A stretch of DNA of 64,000 bases. Source: Spirosoma rhododendri (GTDB taxonomy: Bacteria; Bacteroidota; Bacteroidia; Cytophagales; Spirosomataceae). Positions within the stretch are counted from its first letter, which is position 1, and each line of letters starts with the position of its first letter. The stretch spans positions 2,556,501-2,620,500 of the forward strand of contig NZ_CP051677.1 in the NCBI RefSeq assembly GCF_012849055.1. Reading direction: 5' to 3'. Positions 25,225 through 35,900 of this stretch are shown piece by piece. Both the position numbers and the translations under genes were made by a program. The notes beneath the pieces are model-generated. The model saw nothing but the letters and a program-made list of their open reading frames with translations. It was not told where the DNA came from and did no database searches.

Positions 25225-26565
25225 ATGAAGACGATTCTGTTTTTCACCGTGCTGCTTTTTAGTGCCTCGACGGGGGGCGTTTACGCGCAACAGGACTTTC
25301 GGCAGTGGGCAAAAACGCCCCCGATGGGTTGGAACAGCTGGGATGCCTACGGCCCTACGATCACTGAGCCCGAAGTAAAAGCCAACGCCGATTACATGGC
25401 CGCGAAGCTGAAACCCTACGGCTGGGAGTACGTGGTGGTCGATATTCGCTGGTTCGTTGAGAACGACAAAGCAGGCGGCTACAACCAGACCGACCCGCGC
25501 TACGTGCTGGACGAATATGGCCGTTATCTGCCCGCCGTCAACCGGTTTCCGTCGGCAGCGGGTGGGAAGGGGTTCAAACCGCTGGCCGATTATGTTCATG
25601 GTAAAGGACTGAAATTCGGTATCCATATCATGCGCGGTGTACCGAAGGAAGCCGTTGCCCGAAAGCTGCCCATCAAAGGCACGTCTGTCACCGCCGATCA
25701 GATCTACACCACGGCCATGCAGTGCGAATGGCTGCGGGACAATTATACCGTTGTGGCCGATAAACCCAGTGCGCAGGAATACTACAACTCGATCATGGAT
25801 CTGTATGCGTCGTGGGGTGTCGATTTTATCAAGATCGATGATTTATCGCGCCCTTACCATCAGGCCGAAATCGAACTGATCCGCAAGGCTATCGACCGCA
25901 CCGGACGGCCTATCTTGCTGAGTACGTCGCCGGGCGAAACGCCGGTCAGCAAGGCCGAACACGTCAGTAATCACGCCAATATGTGGCGCATGGTCGACGA
26001 CGTCTGGGATACGTGGCCGCACCTGACTCACCTGATGAAAGTAGCCGAACCGTGGTATCCGTATATCAAGCCCGGCACGTGGCCCGACTGCGATATGATT
26101 CCGCTGGGCCGCATCTCGATTCGGGGTGAGCGTGGCAAAGACCGGCAGACGCGCCTGACCAACGATGAGCAGGTGTCGCTGATGACGTTCTTCACGATCT
26201 TCCGTTCTCCGCTGATGTTTGGCGGTGATCTGCCCAGCCTCGACCCGTTTACGGCTTCGCTCCTGACCAACAAAGCGGTACTGAACATGCACCGCGAAAG
26301 CACCGATGTGCGTCAGTTGTTTCAGCAGGATGGGAAAGTAGCCGTGACGTCGCGCAACCCCAAAACGGGCGAGCGTTATCTGGCCGTTTTCAACCTGTCT
26401 GAGAGTAAAGAGCCGGTCGCTGTATCGGTGAATCTGGCTGATCTGGGTATTGCCAAAAAGGCGACCATCACGAATATGTGGACTGGTAAGCCGTTGCAAA
26501 AAGCCGAAAATACCTTCTCCGTAACGCTGCCCGCCCACGCGTCGGGACTCTACTCCATTCGCTGA
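25225..26565 (+). CDS. Secreted GH27-type alpha-galactosidase
   Basis: A 446-residue exported glycosidase. The signal peptide ends VYAQ, followed by the GH27 hallmark PPMGWNSWDAYG and a TIM barrel with VVVDIRWF and the nucleophile region FIKIDDLSRP near residue 210. The acid/base region is around WRMVDDVWDTWPHL. A C-terminal beta-sandwich (about 365-446) closes the chain. It should release terminal alpha-galactose, or the related beta-L-arabinopyranose, from plant polysaccharides. The start at 25225 gives the signal peptide. It is the first gene of a four-gene same-strand run (spacings 75, 12 and 58 bp) of carbohydrate-active enzymes. Confidence 0.88.
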   Translation: MKTILFFTVLLFSASTGGVYAQQDFRQWAKTPPMGWNSWDAYGPTITEPEVKANADYMAAKLKPYGWEYVVVDIRWFVENDKAGGYNQTDPRYVLDEYGRYLPAVNRFPSAAGGKGFKPLADYVHGKGLKFGIHIMRGVPKEAVARKLPIKGTSVTADQIYTTAMQCEWLRDNYTVVADKPSAQEYYNSIMDLYASWGVDFIKIDDLSRPYHQAEIELIRKAIDRTGRPILLSTSPGETPVSKAEHVSNHANMWRMVDDVWDTWPHLTHLMKVAEPWYPYIKPGTWPDCDMIPLGRISIRGERGKDRQTRLTNDEQVSLMTFFTIFRSPLMFGGDLPSLDPFTASLLTNKAVLNMHRESTDVRQLFQQDGKVAVTSRNPKTGERYLAVFNLSESKEPVAVSVNLADLGIAKKATITNMWTGKPLQKAENTFSVTLPAHASGLYSIR

Positions 26566-26640
26566 TGCCAGCGGCTTTTTGTCGGCCCGGCAGGGGCAAA
26601 ATCAGTGACTATTGACCACCAATTTTCAAACCGATTACGT

Positions 26641-27630
26641 ATGCGTTTCTCCATGTTTCTTTTCACGGCCTGTCTAGCTGGTTCGCTGACCGGACAGGCG
26701 CAGGACGTTCCCAAAAAACAGGCTGAATTCAAGCCGGGCGATGTGTGGCTCGACACCAAAGGCGAAGTCATCAATGCCCACGGGGGCGGGCTGCTCTACG
26801 ACAAAGGCACGTACTACTGGTTTGGCGAGAAGCGCGGCCAATCGGCATCGGAGGGGGTAAACGTTTACTCGTCGAAAGACCTGTACAACTGGAAACCGGA
26901 AGGCATGGCGCTGGCAAAGTCGACCGATCCGGGCAGTGAAATTGCTGCCAATGGGCTGATGGAGCGTCCGAAGGTTATCTACAACCCGAAGACCAAAAAA
27001 TACGTGATGTGGTTTCACCTCGAACTACCGGGGCAGGGCTACAATGCCGCCCGTGCCGGAGTGGCCGTCAGCGATAAAGTAACCGGCCCCTACACGTACC
27101 AGAAAAGTTTCCGCCCCAACGGCCACATGTCGCGCGACATGACGCTCTACGTCGACGACGACGGCTCGGCTTATCACGTCTACTCCGCCCGCGACAACTA
27201 CGATTTGCGGCTGGTGAAACTAACTGACGATTACCTGTCGGCCACCACGCAGGACACGCTGCTGTTCAGCAACCACCGCGAAGCCCCGGCTCTTTTCAAG
27301 AAAGATGGCCAGTATTTTCTCATCACCAGCGGCTGTACGGGCTGGGCACCCAACCGGGCCAGTCTACACACGGCCACGTCGTTGTTTGGCCCCTGGAAAC
27401 TGGTGGGCGACCCCATGAAAGGGCCGATGGCCGACAAAACCTTCGACGGGCAATCGACCTATATTCAGCCGGTGCAGGGTAAGAAAGATGCGTTTATTTT
27501 TATCGCCGACCGCTGGAATCCTAAAGACCTTAAAGACAGCCGGTATCTGTGGCTGCCCATTTCCTTTACCAACAATCAGCCCGTTGTCGAGTGGACCGAT
27601 GCCTGGACCACGGGTGTCTGGAAAAAGTAA
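26641..27630 (+). CDS. Secreted GH43-like glycoside hydrolase
   Basis: A 329-residue five-bladed beta-propeller enzyme with a signal peptide ending TGQAQ. Propeller motifs start with 'INAHGGGLLYDKGTYYWFGE', followed by GVNVYSSKDLYNWK, ERPKVIYN (candidate acid/base region), YVDDDGSAYHVYSARD (pKa-modulator Asp region) and HREAPALFKKDGQYFLITSGCTGW. The pattern fits the GH43 subgroup near exo-beta-1,3-galactanase, which would suit an arabinogalactan side-chain pathway with the GH27 enzyme upstream. Exact specificity cannot be read from sequence. ATG 26641 is chosen for the signal peptide. Confidence 0.85.
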   Translation: MRFSMFLFTACLAGSLTGQAQDVPKKQAEFKPGDVWLDTKGEVINAHGGGLLYDKGTYYWFGEKRGQSASEGVNVYSSKDLYNWKPEGMALAKSTDPGSEIAANGLMERPKVIYNPKTKKYVMWFHLELPGQGYNAARAGVAVSDKVTGPYTYQKSFRPNGHMSRDMTLYVDDDGSAYHVYSARDNYDLRLVKLTDDYLSATTQDTLLFSNHREAPALFKKDGQYFLITSGCTGWAPNRASLHTATSLFGPWKLVGDPMKGPMADKTFDGQSTYIQPVQGKKDAFIFIADRWNPKDLKDSRYLWLPISFTNNQPVVEWTDAWTTGVWKK

Positions 27631-27642
27631 GCCGCGTCTCCC

Positions 27643-28785
27643 ATGAACTATGCTTTGTTGCTGTGCTGCCTGCTCTCAGGACTGACCGTTGTGGCGCAGC
27701 CGTTGCCCACGAAAATCGGGGTGCTGACCACGATTCAGCGCGTAAACGACCATTGGCAATCGACGCATCCGGACCACAGGCGGGCGTTCTGGGACAATGC
27801 CGCCTACCATACCGGCAACATGGAAGCGTACTTCCTGACCAAAAACGACGCGTACCGGCAGTATTCCGAAGCCTGGGCCAGCCACAACGACTGGAAAGGC
27901 GCGAAGTCCGACGACCGGGTAAACTGGAAATACAGCTACGGCGAAACCGACGAGTACGTCCTGTTCGGCGACTGGCAGATTTGCTTTCAGACGTATATCG
28001 ACCTGTACAACGTCCAGCCCGAACCGCACAAAATAGCCCGCGCCAGGGCCGTGATGGAGTACGAAATGAGCACCCCGCGTACTGACTATTGGTGGTGGGC
28101 CGACGGGCTGTACATGGTGATGCCGGTGATGACCAAGCTGTACAAACTAACCGGCAACAGGCAGTACCTCGACAAGCTGCACGACTACTTCACCTACGCC
28201 AACAGTATCATGTACGACGCCGAAACGGGGCTGTACTACCGCGATGCCAAGTACGTGTACCCCAAACACAAGAGCACCAACGGCGGCAAGGATTTCTGGG
28301 CGCGGGGCGATGGCTGGGTTATGGCCGGGCTGGCGAAAGTGCTGGCCGACCTGCCCAACGATGACGCGCACCGCGCCGATTACGTGCAGAAGTTCAAAGG
28401 GCTGGCCGAAGCAGTACGGAAAAGTCAGCAGCCGGACGGGTACTGGACGCGCAGCCTGCTCGACTCCGCGCACGCGCCCGGTCCCGAAACCAGCGGTACG
28501 GCGTTCTTTACCTACGGTCTGCTGTGGGGGATCAACAACGGCTACCTCGACAAAAAGACCTACGAACCCACGGTTCGGAAAGCGTGGCACTACCTCTCGA
28601 CGGTAGCCCTGCAACCCGACGGCGCGGTGGGCTATGTGCAGCCCATTGGCGAGAAAGCTATTCCGGGGCAGGTGGTCAACGCGGCATCGACCACGAATTT
28701 TGGCGTCGGCGCGTTCCTGCTGGCAAGTTGCGAGATGGCCCGGTACGTCGATAAGCCGGGTAGGGGCAAACGCTCCGGGAAGTAG
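27643..28785 (+). CDS. GH105/GH88-type unsaturated glucuronyl hydrolase
   Basis: A 380-residue (alpha/alpha)6-barrel enzyme. The signal peptide ends VVAQ. Motifs are WDNAAYHTGNM near residue 45, the YWWWADGLYMVMPV stretch carrying a catalytic-type Asp near residue 150, and FWARGDGWVMAGL near 220, all typical of YteR/GH105 and GH88. Such enzymes remove the unsaturated uronic acid left on oligosaccharides by polysaccharide lyases, which fits the lyase-like gene directly downstream. The gene starts 12 bp after the GH43 stop. Confidence 0.9.
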   Translation: MNYALLLCCLLSGLTVVAQPLPTKIGVLTTIQRVNDHWQSTHPDHRRAFWDNAAYHTGNMEAYFLTKNDAYRQYSEAWASHNDWKGAKSDDRVNWKYSYGETDEYVLFGDWQICFQTYIDLYNVQPEPHKIARARAVMEYEMSTPRTDYWWWADGLYMVMPVMTKLYKLTGNRQYLDKLHDYFTYANSIMYDAETGLYYRDAKYVYPKHKSTNGGKDFWARGDGWVMAGLAKVLADLPNDDAHRADYVQKFKGLAEAVRKSQQPDGYWTRSLLDSAHAPGPETSGTAFFTYGLLWGINNGYLDKKTYEPTVRKAWHYLSTVALQPDGAVGYVQPIGEKAIPGQVVNAASTTNFGVGAFLLASCEMARYVDKPGRGKRSGK

Positions 28786-28843
28786 TGCGCACCGTAATTT
28801 TCAGATGGGCCGACCGGGCCGATAACCGCCGAACGTAGCGTTG

Positions 28844-30727
28844 ATGATTCGTTTTCATGACATAGTACTGGCCGGACTGCTTTGGCTGAACATGGCGGCC
28901 GTTTCGTCGGCGCAGGTCGATAGCCTGACAGCTTCTGTCAGCCCACCCGCTCATCCCCGGATTCTGCTGTTGCGGGGTGAAGAGCAGACGCTGCGCACCC
29001 AAATCCGCGCTGATACGACCTGGACCCGGCTACATCGATCGGTACTGGCGCAGTGCGACACCATGCTGACCACCACCCCCCTCGAACGGGTGCAGATTGG
29101 CCGACGCCTGCTGGCAACCTCACGCGAGGCTCTGCGCCGAATTTTCTATCTATCCTACGCCTGGCGGCTGACCGGAAACACCCGCTACCGCGACCGGGCC
29201 GAGGCCGAACTGCGTGCTGTCTCCCGATTTCGGGATTGGAATCCGTCGCACTTTCTGGACGTCGGCGAGATGACGATGGCCGTGGCTATCGGCTACGACT
29301 GGCTCTACGACACCCTGCCCGACAGCACCCGGCAACTGGTTAGCGAAGCGATTCAAACCAAAGGCATCGGCCCGTCGCTCGACCCGCGCAACAATGGCTG
29401 GCTCGGCTCGGCCAACAACTGGAATCAGGTTTGTAACGCGGGCATGAGCTACGGCGCATTGGCCATTTTCGAAACGCAACCCCAACTGGCCCGGCAGGTG
29501 CTGAACCGGGCTATCCGCACGGTGATATTGCCGATGGGTGAATACGCGCCCGACGGCGTTTACCCCGAAGGCTACAACTACTGGGGCTACGGTACGGGCT
29601 TCAACGTGTTGCTCATCAGCGCACTGGAAAAAGCGTTCGGCCGGAGTTTCGGACTGGCGGAGAAACCCGGTTTTCTGCAAACGGCGGGGTATATGGAACA
29701 CATGACCGGTCCGACCGGCGAGGTGTTCAACTACGCCGACGCGCGGATGTGGGGCGAACTGCAACCGGCCATGTTCTGGTTTGCCGCCCGCACTCGTCAG
29801 CCCGATCGGTTGTGGGAAGAACGCCGGTATCTGCAACGGCCCGACCTGATTCAGAAACAGGAAAACGCCCGGCTACTCCCGGCCGCGTTGCTGTGGGGGA
29901 GTCAGACGCCGATAGCCACTATCAAACCGCCCCGCGAAACAAGCTGGTGGGGGAGCAGCAAAAACCCGGTGGCTCTGTTTCGTACGTCGTGGACTGATGC
30001 GATGGCCCTGTTCATCGGGCTGAAAGGCGGGAGCCCGCGACTCAGCCATGCCCACATGGATGTGGGGTCGTTTGTGATGGAAGCTGATGGCGTACGCTGG
30101 GCGATGGATTTTGGAATGCAGGAGTACGAGTCGCTGGAATCAAAGGGTGTCGACCTGTGGAACATGAAGCAGGATTCGCAGCGGTGGCGCATCTTTCGGT
30201 ACAACAACTACGTGCACAATACGCTGACGATCAATGACGCTTTGCAGCAGGTCGATGGAAAAGCGGCTATCATCGGTACCGTCAGCACGCCCCAGTTTAT
30301 GGGTGCTACAACCGATATGACCGGTGTTTACGCCAACGTACTGACCAGCGCAAACCGGGGTGTAGCCATCGCGAAGCAGCAATACGTTGTGGTGCAGGAT
30401 GAACTGACCGCGGGCGATACGAACGCAACGGTGCGCTGGACGATGCTAACCCCGGCTACGGTAAAACTGCTAGGCGACAATCGCGCGGAATTGACGAAAA
30501 ACGGCAAAACGCTGATTGTGCAGGCACCCGCCGGTACGACATTGCGCACCTGGCCCACCGGACCACCCCAGCCCTACGACGCCCCCAACCCCGGCACAAC
30601 GTTACTCGGTTTTGAAACCCCGCTACCTGCCCGACAGTCGAAAACGCTGACCGTTTTTTTGATTCCACAACGCAGTCCGGCGGTTCGTGTTTCGGCTGTG
30701 CCCGCGCTCCGCAACTGGGTGCGCTAA
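28844..30727 (+). CDS. Heparinase II/III-like polysaccharide lyase
   Basis: A 627-residue exported protein: signal peptide ending SSAQ, an N-terminal (alpha/alpha) toroid (about 30-340), then a beta-sandwich. Likely catalytic groups are the Asn in ANNWNQVCNAG, the Tyr in YPEGYNYWGYG, and the His in SHAHMDVGSFV opening the heparinase II/III domain. It probably cleaves uronic-acid-containing polysaccharide by beta-elimination, feeding the unsaturated glucuronyl hydrolase upstream. A TTG at 28841 precedes the ATG in frame and is less likely to be the start. No SusC/SusD pair is present, so uptake must be encoded elsewhere. Confidence 0.85.
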   Translation: MIRFHDIVLAGLLWLNMAAVSSAQVDSLTASVSPPAHPRILLLRGEEQTLRTQIRADTTWTRLHRSVLAQCDTMLTTTPLERVQIGRRLLATSREALRRIFYLSYAWRLTGNTRYRDRAEAELRAVSRFRDWNPSHFLDVGEMTMAVAIGYDWLYDTLPDSTRQLVSEAIQTKGIGPSLDPRNNGWLGSANNWNQVCNAGMSYGALAIFETQPQLARQVLNRAIRTVILPMGEYAPDGVYPEGYNYWGYGTGFNVLLISALEKAFGRSFGLAEKPGFLQTAGYMEHMTGPTGEVFNYADARMWGELQPAMFWFAARTRQPDRLWEERRYLQRPDLIQKQENARLLPAALLWGSQTPIATIKPPRETSWWGSSKNPVALFRTSWTDAMALFIGLKGGSPRLSHAHMDVGSFVMEADGVRWAMDFGMQEYESLESKGVDLWNMKQDSQRWRIFRYNNYVHNTLTINDALQQVDGKAAIIGTVSTPQFMGATTDMTGVYANVLTSANRGVAIAKQQYVVVQDELTAGDTNATVRWTMLTPATVKLLGDNRAELTKNGKTLIVQAPAGTTLRTWPTGPPQPYDAPNPGTTLLGFETPLPARQSKTLTVFLIPQRSPAVRVSAVPALRNWVR

Positions 30728-30772
30728 CGCCATTGCCCGATAAGCGAGCGACATGGCACCGCCCGGTATCAT

Positions 30773-32008
30773 TTAGTGGAAGAAGAGGTAACCCAGCGCG
30801 ATACCGGCGATAACCCCCATCAGATCGGCAAACAGGCCGAAGGGAATGGCGTAGCGTGAGTTACGAATACCGACCGAGCCGAAGTACAGCGCGACGATGT
30901 AGAACGTGGTGTCGGCCGCGCCCTGAAACATACAGGCTAGCCGCCCCACGAACGAGTCGGGGCCAAACTGCTTCATGGCGTCGATCATGAGGGCGCGGGA
31001 GCCGGAACCGCTCAACGGGCGCATCAGCGCGACGGGTAGCGCGTCGGTAAATTCAGTGTTCATCCCCGTCAGGCTAAACGCGTATTTCAGCCCGTCGATA
31101 ACGTAATCCATCGCGCCCGAATTACGAAACGCGCTGATGGCCACCAGCATCCCGACGAGGTAGGGGATGATCCGCACGGACGTTTCAAAACCACCTTTCG
31201 CGCCTTCGACAAACGCGTCGAAAATATTGACTTTCTTCCGCATCGCCCCCAGCAGAAAGGCCACGATAATCGTCATCAGGACGAGGTTGCCCGTCACTTT
31301 CGAGATCACCTCGATTTCCTCCTTCGTCTTGGTCGACAGGTACCAGAGCGCTAGCCCGATCAGGCCCGTAATGCCGCCCAGCCAGCCGAGCACCACCCCG
31401 TTGATGAGGTTGATGCGCTGTTTGATCGCCACGGCAATCATACTGACGACGGTAGCAACGTAAGTGGCAATCAGGCACGGGATGAAAATGTCGGACGGGT
31501 CTTTCGCGCCCAGAATGGCCCGTTGCGCCATGATGGTAAGCGGAATAATCGTCAGGCCCGACGTGTGCAGTACCAGAAACATGATCTGGGCGTTGGAAGC
31601 CGTGTCTTTCTGCGGGTTCAGCTCCTGCAAGCTCTGCATGGCTCGCAACCCGAAAGGCGTCGCGGCATTGTCGAGGCCGAGCATATTGGCCGAAAAATTC
31701 ATAATCATCTGCCCGTTGGCGGGGTGGTCGCGCGGTACTTCGGGGAACAGCTTGTGAAAAAACGGCCCGATAATCCGCGCCATAAAGTTGATCGCCCCGG
31801 CTTTTTCGCCGATGTTAAGCAGGCCCAGAAAGAAGGTCATCACCCCCGCCAGTGGCAGCGCAATATCCATCACGGCTACTTTCGAGGAATCAAACAACCC
31901 TTCGACAATGACGCGGAAAATCTCGGTATCGCCCAGAAAAATCAGCTTGACGAGCGCGACCAGAAACGCAATCAGAAAAAACAGAACCCAGATGTAGTTA
32001 AGAGCCAA
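30773..32008 (-). CDS. SpmA/SpmB-type nucleoside-recognition domain membrane protein
   Basis: A 411-residue multi-pass membrane protein joining two nucleoside-recognition (Gate) domains. The first half is SpmA-like, with MNFSANMLGLDNAATPFGL near residue 105. The second is SpmB-like, with 'RPLSGSGSRALMIDAMKQFG' and the QGAADTTFYIVALYFGSVG motif. The fused form is common in Bacteroidetes, which do not sporulate, so the role is unknown and may be small-solute transport. The start is taken as the TTG at 32006-32008, giving (M)ALNYIWVLFF. The longer frame to 32113 adds an unconserved segment translated from a CTTTCGCT-type repeat. Confidence 0.8.
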   Translation of the reverse strand: MALNYIWVLFFLIAFLVALVKLIFLGDTEIFRVIVEGLFDSSKVAVMDIALPLAGVMTFFLGLLNIGEKAGAINFMARIIGPFFHKLFPEVPRDHPANGQMIMNFSANMLGLDNAATPFGLRAMQSLQELNPQKDTASNAQIMFLVLHTSGLTIIPLTIMAQRAILGAKDPSDIFIPCLIATYVATVVSMIAVAIKQRINLINGVVLGWLGGITGLIGLALWYLSTKTKEEIEVISKVTGNLVLMTIIVAFLLGAMRKKVNIFDAFVEGAKGGFETSVRIIPYLVGMLVAISAFRNSGAMDYVIDGLKYAFSLTGMNTEFTDALPVALMRPLSGSGSRALMIDAMKQFGPDSFVGRLACMFQGAADTTFYIVALYFGSVGIRNSRYAIPFGLFADLMGVIAGIALGYLFFH

Positions 32009-32042
32009 GAGGTATAAAGAGTGAAATCGGACCGCCGAAGCG

Positions 32043-32196
32043 GAGCGAAAGATTGAAAGAGCGTCCCAAGACGGCAAATGCTGTAAGTTTACGCACTGAC
32101 CGGCACAAATCAACTCTGCCTTTGGATTCCCGATGAAACTAGCCCATTTCAGAACAAAAACTGCCGTCTTGGTATCGCTCTTTCACTCTTTCGCTC
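32043..32196. repeat. Inverted TGCCGTCTTGG...CTCTTTCGCTC repeat
   Basis: Segment 32043-32076 is an inverted copy (about three differences plus one gap) of 32162-32196. The arms carry a CTCTTTCG-type simple repeat. They sit symmetrically over the 5' ends of two divergent genes and shape the signal-peptide coding part of the VanX-like gene. Confidence 0.7.
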
Positions 32197-32822
32197 TTTC
32201 GCTCTTTGGTCAATCCCTCGAAACCTCTATGGTGAAGCAGGGGCTGGTCGATGTGCAACAGGCGGATCCGTCGATTCGGGTCGAGCTGAAGTATTCGACG
32301 ACTGACAACTTCGTGCATAAAGACGTGTACGGCGACCTGACGCGGGCGTACCTGCAACCGATGGCGGCTCTGAAACTGGCGGCTGCGAGCCGTTATTTGC
32401 AGGAAAAGCACCCCGACCTGCGCCTGCTTGTGTACGATGCGGCCCGACCCCGTGCCGCGCAGGTGAAACTCTGGAATGCCCTGCCCGACATGCCCGAACG
32501 GCAGCGCCGGCAATACGTCGCCGACCCACGGGAAGGGTCTATTCACAGCTACGGTTGCGCGGTCGATCTGACGGTAGCGACTAAAGACGGCACCCCGCTC
32601 GACATGGGGACGCCCTACGATTACTTCGGCGAACTGGCGTACCCATCCCGCGAAACCAAATTGCTACAGGTGGGAAAGCTTACGCAGAAGCAACTCGCCA
32701 ATCGGCAGATTCTCCGCACGGCCATGCTGCGGGCCGGTTTTACTCGGATCGAATACGAATGGTGGCACTTCAACGCCCTCTCGCGCAGCCGCGCCAAAGC
32801 AACGTATCGGGTTGTGGAGTAG
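32133..32822 (+). CDS. VanX/DdpX-type D-alanyl-D-alanine dipeptidase
   Basis: A 229-residue exported zinc peptidase of family M15D. The N-terminal signal peptide includes the oddly repetitive FHSFALSLFGQ. The zinc site has SIHSYGCAVDL (His and Asp ligands) near residue 138 and the catalytic Glu plus third ligand His in 'EYEWWHFNA' near residue 208. RPRAAQVKLW carries the conserved Arg. No vanH or ligase gene is close, so recycling or periplasmic release of D-Ala from peptidoglycan is likelier than glycopeptide resistance. Confidence 0.9.
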   Translation: MKLAHFRTKTAVLVSLFHSFALSLFGQSLETSMVKQGLVDVQQADPSIRVELKYSTTDNFVHKDVYGDLTRAYLQPMAALKLAAASRYLQEKHPDLRLLVYDAARPRAAQVKLWNALPDMPERQRRQYVADPREGSIHSYGCAVDLTVATKDGTPLDMGTPYDYFGELAYPSRETKLLQVGKLTQKQLANRQILRTAMLRAGFTRIEYEWWHFNALSRSRAKATYRVVE

Positions 32823-32972
32823 ACTAGTGCAAGCCGCTTACTAACAATGTGCTGTCTACACGTATCAACTTATGCTCATACGGGGTCCAGTTGGCCTTAT
32901 TAACAATTAGGAAACATGGATACTTGGCTAAGGCGTTTATTTTTACTGAAAAATCTAACTAATCCAATTTTA

Positions 32973-35900
32973 ATGAAACAATCTATACGGTTACTCGGCC
33001 GATTGTGGCTGTGGGTACTGGCTTTGCTCTTTGCGCAACAGGCACAGGCGCAGATCGTCATCAGTCAAGTTTACAGTGGTGGAGGTGTTAACACAGGGTC
33101 ACCTACATACACCAATGACTACATAGAGCTATTCAACCAAGGAAATGCATCTGTTAGCCTCAATGGCTACGCGCTCCAGTACGGTAGTTCAACAGGACAG
33201 TTCGGTGCATCTTCGTCGAACATACTTAGCCTTGCAGGGACAATAGGTGCTGGTAAGTATTATCTGGTACAGCTTGGTACCACTGGAACTGCAGGTGCGG
33301 CACTACCAGTCACACCTGACCAAGTAAGTACGAACATAAACATGGCTGCTGGAAGCGGCAAGATAGCGCTAACCACTACCGCCACAGGATTAGCTTGCGG
33401 AGCAACTGCTACTCCCTGTGCTCTGCCCAATGCTAATATTGTGGACCTCGTTTCGTACGGAACTGCCAACAATGCTGAGGGTGGGACGTCTGCCAATAAC
33501 GGTACTGCACTCGTGAGTACGCAGGGGTCCGTAAGAAAAAGCAACGGCTGTCAGGATACAAATAATAATAATGCTGATTTCGCGATTGTCTCCGCTCCTG
33601 TACCACGTAATTCGGCTACGGCGGCTAATCCATGTAACGGATCGACAACGCCAGTGGCTTCGCTTTCGACAAACCCAACGTCGCTGACGGGTTATGCTGC
33701 TACACAGGGAGTAGCGTCGACCTCGAAAAGCTATGCACTGTCGGGTAGTAATCTGGACGGTAATCCGGTTTCAGTGTCGGCTACGGCAGGTATCGAACTT
33801 AGCACAGATAACAGCACGTTTGCCTCGACGCTATCAATTCCAGCAACGACCAGTTCCGTTTCAACTACGATTTATGCTCGCATCAGCAGCGGAGCAACGA
33901 CTGGCGCGTTTAGCGGAACAATTACCAATACGGCAAACGGAACCGTAACGGCAGCTGTGTCGGTAAGCGGCACTGTTAATGCACCGAATAGCCCGTCGCT
34001 GTCGGTAAACCCAACTACGTTGTCGGGTTTCTCAACGACGCAGGGTACGGCTTCGGCTACGCAGACCTACGCGCTGTCGGGTAGCAACCTGACGAACGAC
34101 GTAACGGTAACGGCTCCGGCGGGTTATCAGGTTAGCCAGGATGGGGCGACGTTCCAAAACAGTATTACCGTTGCGCAGTCAAACGGGTCGGTCAATGCTA
34201 CGATTACAGTTCGGCTGACGGGTGCGTCGGCCGGTCCGGTATCAGGCAACATCACCAACGTGAGCGGGTCGGTATCGGGCAATGTTGCCGTTAGTGGCAC
34301 GGTTGCCTCGAACACTCCTTATACCCCGATCGCTACGGCCCGGAACAGCGTTGGCCAGACGGTGACGATTGCGGGTCGGGTAACGGTGACGAATCAGCTT
34401 GGCTCGCGCCAGATTTACATTCAGGACAATACCGGTGGTATCGTTGTCTACAGCGGTTCGACGGGTACGGACCTGAGTACGCTGGTTCAACTCGGCGACT
34501 CCGTACAGGCACGGGGCCCGATTAGCGTATTCAGCGGCTACACGGAAATTACGTCGGCAGCGGCAACCAATTTTACGGTCGTATCGGGAGCCGGTACACG
34601 CATTCCGACACCGGTCGCCATCACGCTTGACCAGCTCCCTGCTTATCAGGGGCAACTGGTTAGTGTGTCGAACGCCAGTATCACACCGGTTGCGTCGACG
34701 TTCACGGGCGGAACGAATTACACGATCACGGCCAACAATCAGTCGGCTACGTTGCGCATTAATGCCAACTCACCACTGGCCGGTGCTGGTCAACCCGCCA
34801 ACCCGGTTAGTGTGACCGGTATTGCCGATCGATTTGTGTCGGGCGCTACGACAACCGGAACAAACGGACTGCAACTGCAACCCCGGATTTTGGCCGATAT
34901 TCCCGGCTCGACACCCGCGCAGGATCTGACCTGTACGGCTGGCATGAGCAACAGCACGCTCAGTACAGATCAGACGCTCGACATTGCCGCCTGGAACATG
35001 GAGTTCTTCGGTGCTGATGCGGGTACGATCATCTGCCCCAACGGTAACCTGAACTACAACGACATGGGGCCGACGAACGAAGATTTACAGCAGAGTAATT
35101 CCGTTACGGTATTAGGCAAGCTGAAAGCTGACATCGTTGCGGTGGAGGAAATCAGCGACATCGACCGGTTTGCCGCAACAGTAGCGTCTCTCCCCGGTAG
35201 TTACAGCTATACCTGCTCAAACCGCTTCTCCTACTATTTCCAGGATGAGTGTACCCAGACGCCTTCGGGCAATCCGCCAACGGTATTCGGTCCGACCAAG
35301 TTTGCGCAGAAGGTGTGCGTGATCTACAACAAAGCAACGGTAACGCCCGTACTGGCCGAAACGAAGCCCCTGCTGGATGGTAACTACAACTACCCCAGCG
35401 CTAATAACTGGTCGTCGGGCCGACTACCGTTCCTGTTCGTTGGTGATGCGACTATCAACGGTGTTACGCAGCGCGTTCACGTTGTGGCGATCCACGCGAA
35501 ATCGGGAAGTGCTACAGCTGATTACAATCGCCGGAAACAGGATATCGCTGATCTGAAAGCCAATCTGGACGCAGCGTATCCAAACGCGAAACTGATTATT
35601 CTGGGTGACTATAACGATAAGTTGAACGGCTCCATCGCGTCGGGTCAACAGTCGTCGTACAAGCCGTTTGTCGATGATGCTTCGAATTACAGTGCGCTGA
35701 CACTGCCGCTGGAAAACAACGGATGCTCGACCTTCAACTCGTCGGCCAGCTTCATCGATCACATGATTATCTCGAATGATCTGGCACCAGCGGCTATCTC
35801 AAATTCGACCTATGTGTTGCAACCGTTCAGCATCCCGAACTACGGCAATACGACGTCGGACCACAACCCGATTGTAACCCGTTTCGATCTGACCAAACTG

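Noticed and set aside
32133..32822. VanX-type gene as a vancomycin resistance gene
   Set aside because: No vanH, ligase or two-component genes nearby; the exported form fits peptidoglycan turnover.
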